Under the pieces are notes generated by a model, which worked only from the letters and a program-made list of their open reading frames with translations, did no database searches and was not told the DNA's origin. Shown piece by piece: positions 1-10,569 of a stretch of 64,000 nucleotides of DNA. Positions within the stretch are counted from its first letter, which is position 1. Every line of letters starts with the position of its first letter. The stretch is from positions 137,501-201,500 of the forward strand of contig JARHVA010004229.1 in assembly GCA_037957365.1 (NCBI GenBank), in the 5' to 3' direction. Position numbers and translations under genes: made by a program. This DNA is from Torreya grandis (Eukaryota > Streptophyta > Pinopsida > Cupressales > Taxaceae).

Positions 1-1340
1 TTTTTATATGGAGTCATGAAAAAAGTTGTTAGAATATCTTCCTCTCTAATTCTAAATTGATGGTACTTAACATTAATATAAATATTTGAAAATAATTTCA
101 CCATGAATATGATCAAAAATATCATCAATTAAGGGTATAGGATAACTAATCTTTATTTTTTCCTTATTAAACATTTGGTAGTCTATGAACATGAAAAGGG
201 TTCCATCCTTATTTGTAACAAAAATGAGAGGTGCACCCCATATTAAAACACTTTTCCAAATAAAACCTTTTATCAACATCTCTTGAGTTTGGTCATTTAA
301 ATTGACTAATTTAGTTGTTGTTATTTAGTATGGAGATTTATATTTATGTTGTCATCCTAGAATGATATTAATAATAAAGTCAAATTCCCATTTGTGAGGT
401 AGAATTGCTAATTCCTCTAGTGAAACATCCTGAAATTATTTTAAAAATAATAGTATTCTATTGAGGGTTCCATAGTTTCTAAAATTTCATCCATTTTAAC
501 TAGGAACACTTGACATCCCTTTTTCCATGCCTTTTTCAATTGAATGTCCAAAAGTTTCCTTAGTTTTAACTCTCTCTTTTCTCCTTGAATTTGGGTTTGA
601 TTTCCCAAATCATCTAAACATTAAACTTTCTTAAGAAAATAGAAAACCTTTTATTTGTGCTTATGAATATAATTCACTCATAGGATCACATCATATTATC
701 ATAATGGTGTTTCATAAAGATCAATAATCATAGTTAATTTTGGCAACTTTATTTTAACCTCTACAAAAAATATTTCAACCTTAACCTTGGATTCATTTCC
801 ATACTAAACTGACCAAGCATTTTCCATAAAATTAACTTTCCTATATAATTTAATTAGAATTATAGGAGAGATAATACATTTAATGGATATTATATCTATC
901 AAAATAAAAATAGGGTGCCTAAATAAATTATTAGATACTTCAATGGGAGAGGCTTGAATTCCACTTTATGTTTGTCAACTACGACATAAATTCTCTAGGG
1001 TTAACTAATGTGATTTTGAGGTGGATGAATTCTTATTTATACCATATATATTTGATAGAGAAAAATCCTTATCATAATGGTCTCCTCCATATGTGAAACA
1101 TTTGATAGTTGGTCCCTTCATCTTAGATTGATTAACTCCCTTGACTTATTATTTGAAATAACTTGCAGGTTTATTATTCCCTGGAGCATTATTGAACCTC
1201 AAATTATAGCCATTGAATTAGTCCTTGGAATTCTAATTATATTTCTAGTTATTTTTCTTAAAGGTTGTCTTTGAGCTTCTAAACATCTTTTTGAATTTTT
1301 CCTTGACCTCATCAAGTCATTTCATATTTTTCTCTTGCTT
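1..1340 (-). pseudogene. Ty3/gypsy gag-pol remnant (zinc knuckle, protease, RT)
   Basis: Read on the minus strand from about 1,340 down to 1, this is the middle of a gypsy polyprotein. A degraded CCHC knuckle at about 1,065-1,105 reads KCFTYGGDHYDKDF (second and last Cys lost). A retropepsin-type segment at about 840-990 has RIYVVVDKHKVEFQ and then ILID where the Asp-Ser/Thr-Gly active site should follow; that triplet is gone. A linker follows, then the start of reverse transcriptase in an open 68-codon stretch at 73-279 with WGAPLIFV, KDGTLFMFIDY and YPIPLIDDIF, the usual fingers-domain blocks. The rest of RT, RNase H and integrase would lie beyond the left edge. Stops interrupt the frame repeatedly, so it is not functional. 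It could be either a chromovirus or a related gypsy lineage; the part that would tell (integrase, chromodomain) is absent. Confidence 0.85.
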
Positions 1341-1691
1341 AACTACATACTAAAATACCTAGTACATGGTTAATGGACCATGAATATCCACTTGACACCT
1401 AACTTGGGGTCTTAATACTATGATTAATTTAATAATTTTAAAATATTTAGTTTTTATGATACTATAGAATATACTTCAATATCTTTATGAATTTTTCTTA
1501 GTATTCATTTAATTATAGATCCCCTTGTTTCATATTTGAAAATCTATTAATTTAAAATCAAAATATAACTATGGTATCCATCATTCTCTATAAATAGTTA
1601 TAAACTACTCCCATGTAGTGCTGGTGGAGTCAAGTCTCATCTCAAGCTTATTATTAGCCCATCAAGTTGCAACTTGACAATCCTATTGGTA

Positions 1692-1692
<1 letters not shown>
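1341..1692. other. AT-rich spacer, nothing recognised
   Basis: The minus-strand frame of the neighbouring gypsy remnant may continue here as far-decayed gag, but I see no motif that would support it. It ends at the TA microsatellite. Confidence 0.4.
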
Positions 1693-1754
<62 letters not shown>

Positions 1755-1792
1755 TACATACATACATACATACAGACACACATACACACATA
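1693..1792. repeat. Compound microsatellite (TA)n-(CATA)n
   Basis: About 58 bp of uninterrupted TA is followed by CATA/CACA units up to the left arm of the adjacent palindrome. The run directly abuts the palindrome. Confidence 0.95.
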
Positions 1793-1793
1793 T

Positions 1794-2260
1794 AAATACT
1801 TACTATCATGAATGAAAATAAATATATATTATCATCCCTAGAGAAATAATTTTATGGACTGAAGGACAAAAATGAACTAGAGATTACAAAGGAACAACTT
1901 GTTGATCAAGAAGAGCCTAAGGATCAAGGGCATGAAGAGGGATATTGAGTAGAAAAATCTCAAGTAGTTATAGATATTTCATAAGATATGAATAAATTGA
2001 ATCTACCCAAATTTGGTGGTAAATTTTTTCATGATGGTACAATTTAGGTATATTAAATTTATTAATATCTTATACAATATATATAACTAATTGAGATTTT
2101 TATATTTGATTTCCCTATTCATTCCCTTAATCCATAGGATCTTGTTGATCAACAAGTTTTTCCTTTGTAATCTCTAGTTCATTTTCATCCTTTAGAACAT
2201 GAACTTATTTCTCTAGGGATGATAATATATATTTATTTTCATTCATGATAACAAGTATTT
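1794..2260. repeat. 467-bp imperfect palindrome (gag-like arms)
   Basis: The left arm, 1,794-2,013, is the reverse complement of 2,041-2,260 with scattered mismatches and small indels, around a loop of about 27 bp. Matching blocks include TATATATTATCATCCCTAGA and GAACTAGAGATTACAAAGGA in both arms. Read outward-in, each arm resembles the start of a retrotransposon gag: the plus-strand frame at 1,861-2,038 gives KNELEITKEQLVDQ and later LNLPKFGGKFFHDG, broken by stops. This looks like two head-to-head copies of one gag 5' region rather than a MITE, since no terminal duplication is evident. Transcription from either side would give a long hairpin RNA. Confidence 0.85.
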
Positions 2261-2716
2261 GATCATTTTTTATATATTTATTTTATACTATATAATTAGG
2301 ATAAATTTAAGGGTTCACACTTTAATTCCCATTAATTTTTTATTTACCTCATCCTATTATCTATGCTAAAAGTAGGAAAATCAATTTTATGTTAGTGGAT
2401 TCTTTAATTCTGAGTGTTAAATCTTTATTATGATATGATAATTTTTTAACCCAACTAAGATACATAAAAATTACTTGATTTTTTTATAAATACATATATT
2501 AATTAAAACATCACCTTTAATTATTAATTATTCCACTATTTGACTAATAAATGCATTTGGATTAGTAATTTATAAAAATTTCTCCTAGTGGTGTGAATTG
2601 AGTCACAAAATTTCTCATGGATTTTAGTCAACTCAACTCACACATACTCTATTCTAATGAATTACTATATATCAAAATATACTAGAGGGTATATATGTGT
2701 GTTGTAGAACAACACC

Positions 2717-2720
<4 letters not shown>
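2261..2720. other. AT-rich spacer with small hairpin at its end
   Basis: No coding signal. At about 2,692-2,735 the sequence GTGTTGT-AGA-ACAACAC with flanking ATATAT forms a short inverted repeat that leads into the next TA run. Confidence 0.5.

Positions 2721-2791
<71 letters not shown>
2721..2791. repeat. (TA)n microsatellite
   Basis: An uninterrupted TA run of about 71 bp lies just before the satellite array. Confidence 0.97.
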
Positions 2792-2793
<2 letters not shown>

Positions 2794-2939
2794 TCTACTA
2801 TAAATTGAAGCATGCATAATGATTTCTCATTAATAATTCAAGACATAATATATACAAATTATAACATACTCTTAGAATAAAAAAGTTAGTACATTTTTTA
2901 TGCAATACAAGTTAAAATCAGCCATTTTTTACAAAAAAA

Positions 2940-5900
2940 TCACATGGTTTTCCATAATAGTGGGAGAAATTTAGAAATTATTTAGGGTATTGAATATTTT
3001 GTGTTAGATTTCACATATAAATAATGTTGTGTAAAAAAATTCACAACACTATGACAAATTTTAGAATTATTTAGGGTGTTGCATATTTTGAGTTAGGGTT
3101 CTATACTAATTTCATTGTGTGGCCCCATTTGCAATAGTAGGAAAATTTTATAAAAAATTGGGGTGTTTAATATTTTAAATATTTAATTGAATCAATGTCA
3201 ATATATGATATATTTCACAAAATTGGAAAAATTTTCATAAATATTTTTGGTATTGCATATTTTGATTTAGGTTTAACATACCAATGTCATTGTATAGTGA
3301 AGTTTATAATGTTGGGACAAATTTAAAAAATATTTATGGTGTTTTATATTTTTATTTGTGTTTCCCATCCTAATTTTATTATACATTTAAATTTATGACA
3401 TAGGAAAATTTTAAAAATATTTTGGTTGGTTCATATTTTGAGTTAGGTTTCTCATATAATGTCATTACATGGTTTATTTCTCAAAACTAAGACACAATTT
3501 AGATATATTTAGGGTATTGAATATTTTAATTCATGTTTCCCATACCAATCTCATTGTGTGACTCAATTCACATCACTAGGGAAAAATTCAAGAATAGTTA
3601 AAGTGCGTGTTTCCCATACCAATATTGTTGCATGACACAAATCACGACACTAGGAGAAATTTAGAAATATTTTAGGTGTTACATATTTTGAGTTGGGTTT
3701 CCTATACCAATTTTGTTTCATGGCACCATCCATAACACTCAAGAAAATTTTATAAATATTTTAGGTGTTTCATACTTTGAGACAAATTTCTCATACCAAT
3801 GTCATTGTGCATCATAATTAAAAACATTAGGACAAATTTGAAAATTATTTAGGGTGTTGGATATTTATAGTTGGGTTTTACATACTAATTTCATTACATA
3901 ATGAAATCCATAACACTAGGATTTTTTTGAAATATTTAAGGTGTTGCATATTTAGAGTTGGGGTTCCTATACCAATGTCATGTAGTATAATTCATAACAC
4001 TAAGACAAATATCAGAGATATTTTTAGTGTTACATATTTTGATTCAATTTTCCCATACAAATGTAATTTCACATCATAGTTCAAAATATTTATACAAATT
4101 TGAATACTATTTGGTTTATTGCATGTTTTGAGTCAAGTTTATGGTACCAATGTCATTATATGGTTTAATTTACAACACTGGGACACATTTTATAAATATT
4201 TTGGGTGTTGAATATTTTGAGTTGAGTTTTTCATACTAATTCATTATGTGGCACAATTCTTAACACTAGGAACTATTTAGGTGTTGCATATTTTGAGTCG
4301 GCTTTCCCTTACCAATGTCATTTGCATCACAATTATTAAGATTAGGACAAATTTTATTAATATTTGGGATGTTGCATATTTTGAGTTGGATTTCCCATAC
4401 CAATGTTGTTACATTATAAAATTCATAACACTAGAATAAATTTCAAAAATATTTTGGGTGTTGTATATTTTTAATCAGGTTTCCCATAGCAATGTTGTGC
4501 AATGTAATTCATAATGCTGGTATAAATTTTTAAAATATTTTGAGTTAGGTTTCCCATACCAATGTTTTTATGTAGTGTAATTCACAATACTAGGATAAAT
4601 ATCATAAATTTTTATGGTGTTGCATATTTTTATTATAGTTTCATACACCAACTTCATTACATGTCATCGTTTAAAACACTAGATAAAATCTCAGAAATAT
4701 TTTGGGTGTTGAATAATTTGATTTGGATTTATAATACAAATGTTATTTCATAGTGTAATTTACAACATTATGATAAATTTAAGAAATATTTTTGGTGTTG
4801 TATCTAGAGTTTGGTTTCCTATAATAATGACTTTATAAGGCATAATTTATAACATTAGCACACATTTTTGAAATATTTGGGTGTTGCATATTTTTAGTTG
4901 GGTTTCCTATGCATCACAATTTTTAACAAATAGACAAATTTCAAAAATATTTTTAGTGTTTCATATTTTGAGTTGGGATTTCTATAACAATGTCATTGAG
5001 TATGGGAATTCACAATACCCAGACAAATTTAATAAATAATTGGTGTGTTTTGTATTTATATTTGGGTTTCCCCTAGTAATGTCATTGGATAATGAATTCA
5101 CAACACTGGGAATTTTTTTTTAATTATTTATGGTGATGCATGTTTTCAGTTTGGTTTATGATACCAATGTGGCACAATTTGCAACAATCGAGAAAAATTA
5201 TAAATATTTGACATGTTGTATATTTTGAGTTGGGTTTTTCATACCAATGTCATTATGTGGTGCAATTCATAACACTAGGATAGATTTTATAAATATTTTG
5301 GTTGTCACATATTTTGAATTAGGTTTCCCATACCAATGTCATTGCACATCATAATTGGAAACACTATGACAAATTTATAACACTATAGAAATATTTGGGG
5401 TGTTGCATATTTTGTGTCAAGTTTTCCATACTAATGTCATTGTTTATAGAAATTTGTAACATCAATTTTTAAAAAAAATATTAGGGTGTTGAATATTTAT
5501 AGTCAAATTTCCCATTCTAATCTTTTTAAGTTATGAAATTCTCAACACTAGGACAAATTTTAAAAATATTTTTGGCTTTGTATATTTTGAGTTGGATTCC
5601 ACATAAAAATGTTGTTATGCATTACTATTTGAAATAATAGGAAAAATATCATAAATATTTATGGAGATTCATATTTTGATTTTATTTTCCCATACCAATA
5701 TTGTTACATGGAAAAAATTTCAAAAATGAGATAAAATTATTAAGTATTATGGGTGTTACATATCTTATGTCTAGTTTCTTATACCAATATCCTGGTGTGG
5801 CATAATTTGTAATTCTAAGACAAATCTAAGAAATATGGTGGTTTCAAATATTTTGAGTTAGCTTTCCCATACTAATATCATTGTGTGTCATAATTCGTAA

Positions 5901-7890
5901 CATTCAAACAAATTTTAGTAATATTTGAGTTGTTTAATATTTTCATTTAGGTTTTCCATATCAATTTCATTATGTGGCAAAATTTAAAACATTGGGATAA
6001 ATATCATTAATATTTTTTGAGTTGCAAATTTTGAGTTTGGTTTCCTATACCAATGTTTTTCTACATATCAATTCATAAAACTAGAATAAATCTCATTATT
6101 TTTTAGGGTGTTTCATATTTTGAGTAAAATTACCTTGATCAATGTCATCATATAGATTAATTCATAACACTAGGACAAATTTTGTAAATATTTTTGGTGT
6201 TGCATATTTTGAGTTGAGTTTCCCATACTAGTGTCATTACACATCAGAGTTCAATATGCAAGGACAAAGCTCAAAAACATTTGGGTAGTTGCATATTTTG
6301 AGTCAGGCTTCTAATACTAATGTCATTACATGACATGATTCATAACATTCAGAAAAAATTAAGAAAACTTAGGGTGTTGAAAAATTTTAGTCAAGTTATT
6401 AGTACCAATGTCATTACATGACATAATTATCAATATTGGGGAAAAAATGGAAATATTCAATATGTTTCATATATTTAGTTAGGTTTCATGTACCAATGTC
6501 ATTATGAAACATCATTGACAATAGTCAGACAAATTTAATAAATATGTGGGGTGCTATATATTTTGATAAATATTTTCTCTAGAAATTATGTTTTACAACA
6601 TAATTCCAAACACTATTTTTTTTAAAATATTTTGGGTGTTGCTTATTTTGAGTTAGATTCCAATACCAATTTCAATGCATAGTGTAATTCATAAAACTAT
6701 GAGAAATTTAATAATATTTCATTTGTTGCATATTTTGAGTTGGGTTTCCTATACTAATTTTAGTACATAAAAAAAAAATTAATCACTAGACAAATATCAT
6801 AAATATTTTTACTTTTACATATTTTAGGTTTGCTTTTCCATAACAATGTCATTGTGTGTCACAATTTGAAATACTGGGACAAATCTTAGAAATATTTATG
6901 GTGTTACATATTTTGAGTTGGGTTTCCCATACTAGTGCTAATTTGTAGTGAAATTCACAACATTAGGAAAAATTTCAAAAATATTTTGGGTGTTACATAT
7001 TTTGAGTTGGGTTTCCCATACCAATGTCATTATGTCACATAATTTGCAACTCTAAGACAAATTTTTAAAATATATCAAGTGTTGCATATTTTGATTTAGG
7101 TTTCCCAATCTTGTTGCATACTATAATTTGAAACATTAGGAACAATTTTGAAAAAAAAAATGGTTTGAATATTTCTAGTGAGCTTTATCATACCAATTTT
7201 TGTGCTTGACATAATTCACAACATCAGGAAAAATTTGGGAAATATTTGGATTATTGTATATTTTGATTCAAGTTTATTATACCAATATCATTGTAAATTA
7301 CAATTCATAATATAGGGATAATTTTTATAAATATTTGGGGTGTTCCATATTTTGAGTCATGTTTAACTTATCTATTTTGTTACATGATGTAATTTTCAAC
7401 ACTAGGGACAAATTTTAAATTATTTATGGTGTTTTATAATGTGTTGAGAATTCCAACATTGAAATTTGTAACACTGGGACAATTCTTGAAAATATTTAGG
7501 GTGTTGCATATTTTTAGTCAAGTTTATTATACCAATGTCATTATGTGGCATAAATAATAAGACTAAGGCAAATTTTAGAAATATTTGGGGTGTTGCATAT
7601 TTTTAGTCTATTTTCTTAAACTAATGTCATTATGTGGCATAATCCTCAACATTGGTACAAATTTAAAAAATATATGGTTTTCATATTTTGAGTTAGGCTT
7701 AATGTACCACTGTCATTTCATGGTGAAATTTCTAACACTAGGACAAATTTAAAATATGTTTGAGTCATGTTGTTATGAATCATAATTTGTAACATTCTAA
7801 CAAATTTCATAAAAAAATGGGATTTTGCATATTTTGAGTTGGTTTCCCATATAAATGTTATTCTCATTACAATTCAAAACATTCAAAAAA
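2940..7890 (+). repeat. 87-bp satellite array, block 1
   Basis: Head-to-tail monomers of about 85-89 bp, divergent from one another and all in one orientation. Conserved blocks in order are CATATTTTGAGT, then CCCATACCAATGTCATT, then CACAACACTAGGACAAATTT, then AAATATTTGGGGTGTTG. The interval 2,792-2,940 is non-satellite transition sequence. No open frame is conserved between monomers. The pattern is that of plant heterochromatic or centromeric satellite DNA; a centromeric role cannot be judged from sequence. Confidence 0.95.
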
Positions 7891-7909
7891 AAATCCTCAG
7901 CTAGAATCC

Positions 7910-8690
7910 AACCTTTACACATCCTTGGCTCATGGAATTATGGAATCAAACTCTACCTTGTTTGAGTTGGAGTTTATGGAAAGAGCATAACCACAGAATC
8001 TTTAGGGACACTGCTAGAAATGCATCTTAGGTGTTTCATTCCTTTGTTAAGACTCTTATGGAAAGTTTCACCACTTCCCATATTCATTCTATAGAGAAAA
8101 CCCTATCTCAAGTTGAAAATCAAATTTTAGCTAAATGGAAGGTTTTAAACTAGATCCCTGATTCTAATAACTACAAAATCCTATAGAGATTAAATATTAA
8201 ATGGACTCCCCCAAAGCCTAACTAGATGAAACTCAATTTTGATGGGGCATCCAATTCTGATGGTAAAGCTAGTGGAGGAAGATTATAAGAAATGATAAAC
8301 GAGGAATGATCATTGTCTATGTTGGTGGTATAGGATTATAGAGTAACAACTACACTGAAGCAATGGCTCTCTTATGGGGGTTTAAAATTGGCTATATCCC
8401 TAGGAATAAGGAACTTGAGTATACAAGGAGATTCTAAAATAGTCATAGATGCTATTAATAATGCATCAAATGTGGCAATTAAGCTAAAAGATATCATTAG
8501 TGATATCCAATTACTTTTTTATAAATTCTTCACAGTGGAGATTTCCCATATTTATAGTGAGGGAAACAGTGTTGCTAATGCCTGTGCCAATCTTGGTCAG
8601 CAATTTTTAGATTGGTGGGTGTGGTGCCAAGTTGTCCATATTTCCTTAAACATTAGGGATATTATTCAAAAGGATGAGTTGAACTTATGA
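7910..8690 (+). pseudogene. LINE ORF2 C-terminus with RNase H domain
   Basis: Stop- and frameshift-broken coding sequence. Upstream, about 7,965-8,010, it has the LWKEHNRRIFRD-like block that precedes RNase H in plant LINE proteins. RNase H follows: LNFDGAS at about 8,235 (first catalytic Asp), NYTEAMALLWGFKLA at about 8,347 (catalytic Glu), then after a one-base frameshift the open stretch 8,388-8,690 with IQGDSKIVIDAI (next catalytic Asp) and SHIYSEGNSVANACANLG. In the last block the usual Val-Ala-Asp is Val-Ala-Asn, so the fourth metal-binding Asp is missing. RNase H would degrade the RNA strand of the cDNA hybrid during integration. The endonuclease and RT domains were never copied in or are lost. 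Confidence 0.85.
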
Positions 8691-8999
8691 GGAGGATATC
8701 TCTCAGAGGAGGTCCATGTGGATGGGGCTGTCATGGATCTCAAAACTTGTTAATTATTGTACTCGCTTGACAATCATTCATGATTTATTATATCAAGAGG
8801 TTAAGGCATATAGGGCTCATTATCAAGATCAATGGGATATGATTTCCAAGCATGGGAATATCCAATGTCACCTTGGTATGTTATTTCAAATTATGAGCCA
8901 TTACATTTTCATTATGCATAAGCAAGAGCAAGGGTTTATAACCATTTCAAAGCTGAAGGTTGAACTGAGGAACTCAACGGGTTGGGTCTAGAAATCCAA

Positions 9000-10400
9000 A
9001 ATGGGAGGAGACTAAATTCAAATAGAACTAGTCTCCTATTGTGAATTCAAAGATAATTTATGGGTTTGACATTATTGTAAAGAAGGGGGAATCAACCCAT
9101 AGCTAAAAAGGCTTAATGGGTTCGATGAAAACTTGTCTGAGCAATTTGTGAAGTCTTGGTTAAATACGCATGTCACTATTGGTAGAATCAGTTTTAAAAT
9201 CTATAAAAAGGTGATTATTATGGCTTTTATAATGACCATGTAGGGGATAAAGCTTCAAACGAAAACTAAAATTATGGATCTTGCAAGCCATAAACTATTC
9301 TTGGGAGAAGGCGAAGAACTTGTCCCTTATCAAGGAGGATTCGAGCATGCTAAACTTCCTAAACCATTGGATGGAGTGTGATTAATTCTCATGAAGTACT
9401 TCACACTTGAAGGAAGATTTACCAAGTTTTACAACTACCGTCTCCCTCTTTTAAATCACTTCAGGTGCAATGTGCTTACTAGTTTTCCTTTTTATCTACT
9501 CTCCTCCCTAGAATATTTTATCCATAGGGTGAGAGCAAAAATGTCTAAAAACTAGATGTGAACCCTATTCCCCTACACCAAGGCCTCATCTTCTACTTGT
9601 ATAATTTTCACCACACCTTGGAGCCATCCAAGACTATCAAAATTGATAGTGGAGATATTCCTTCCAATCTGGTGTCTGGTGATGCCATTGATGAGTCTTA
9701 TTTTTCCCCTGCTCCTACCAAAACTAAAGATGTATCTTTCTCCACACTTGAAGAGACCCCTATTGCCACCCCAAGCTCCTTTGCGAGCAATAAAAGTAAG
9801 AAGAGGAAGGTTGATGTAAAGGAAGAGAATATTGGGGGGACAACTAAGACGACCCACAAAAATCCTAGTAGGTCCACGGGGGGTCAAGGTGGTAAATCTT
9901 ATAAGTCTCCTAAGGTTAATAAGGAGGGCTCATCCTCCAGAGTTTGAAGGTCAGGAAGGATTGCTGGTAAACCCACCCCTAAAGCCAGACTTATTGAGTA
10001 TTTAGAGAGCACTTCGGAGAAATCTACATAAGAGGAAGAGTCTAAGGAATTAGAAATCCAAGAAATTTTTAAGGACACTGAAGGGAAGCAACAGACTAGG
10101 GAATTTGAGGTTACTAAGGAGGTTGGTGCTGATATTATGGATACTACTAACAAAAAGAGGAAAATGTATGTTGAGGAAGTTGGTGAGGAAATAGAGAATG
10201 AGATTGGTTGGAAATCCAAAATTGATGCCCTGAAGGATCATATTTAGAAGTTGGAGTAGAACTTCACCAATGGGCTCTGGAATACAATTCTCTTGAACAT
10301 GTCTATGCTAAAAGAAGTGGGTAATACTGGGCCTACTGTCAATGTGGAGAATACTAAGAAACTAAATGATTTTCTCAAATCAATGGCTATGTAAGGAGAG
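9000..10400 (+). pseudogene. Unrecognised lysine-rich reading region downstream of LINE RNase H
   Basis: I do not recognise this protein. A frame running from about 9,140 to 9,555 contains segments such as HVTIGRISFKIYKK, LEGRFTKFYNYRLPLLNHF and FPFYLLSSLEYFIHRV. It then shifts by one base into the open stretch 9,558-9,947 (SNKSKKRKVDVKEE, a nuclear-localisation-like basic cluster; Ser/Thr/Pro- and Lys-rich) and shifts again into 9,950-10,395, which is Glu/Lys-rich and possibly coiled coil (EEVGEEIENEIG, KKLNDFLKSMAM). Only a handful of stops over about 1.3 kb suggests former coding. It lies between the RNase H and the A tail, where most LINEs have only a 3' UTR. It could be a captured gene, an unusual third ORF, or part of another element. 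Confidence 0.5.
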
Positions 10401-10569
10401 ACCTCTCTGACTCTCATCTTTCTATCTCTTGTTTATTTTGTTTCTATGTCTGTTGGTACTCTGCTAGTGTTGTCTCTTCTTAGAAGGCATTTTTGTTTGA
10501 TTGCCTTCATATTTTTTTGCTCTATAAAGGGTTCAAACCCTGGTCTGCTACCTTAATTTATCAAAAAAA

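Larger units (their letters stand above)
7894..10568 (+). mobile_element. 5'-truncated L1-type LINE inserted in the satellite
   Basis: The element interrupts the satellite. It starts abruptly at about 7,894, carries the C-terminal end of an ORF2 with RNase H, continues through about 1.7 kb of further sequence, and ends at ATTTATCAAAAAAA (about 10,555-10,568), a typical short adenine tail. Satellite resumes immediately with TAGGAAAAAAT. A truncated left end plus a 3' A tail is the usual product of target-primed reverse transcription. Target-site duplications cannot be picked out because both flanks are A-rich. The stretch from 8,690 to 10,400 could belong to a second element; one insertion is the simpler reading because no second tail or boundary is visible. 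Confidence 0.7.

Noticed and set aside
1794..2260. Foldback MITE or microRNA precursor
   Set aside because: No target-site duplication is visible and the arms carry gag-like coding text, so an inverted duplication of retrotransposon sequence is the better account; microRNA processing is untested.
9573..10241. Minus-strand open frames opposite the lysine-rich region
   Set aside because: They are shadows of the plus-strand frames; composition (Ser/Leu/Phe-rich) is what the reverse of Lys/Glu-rich codons gives.
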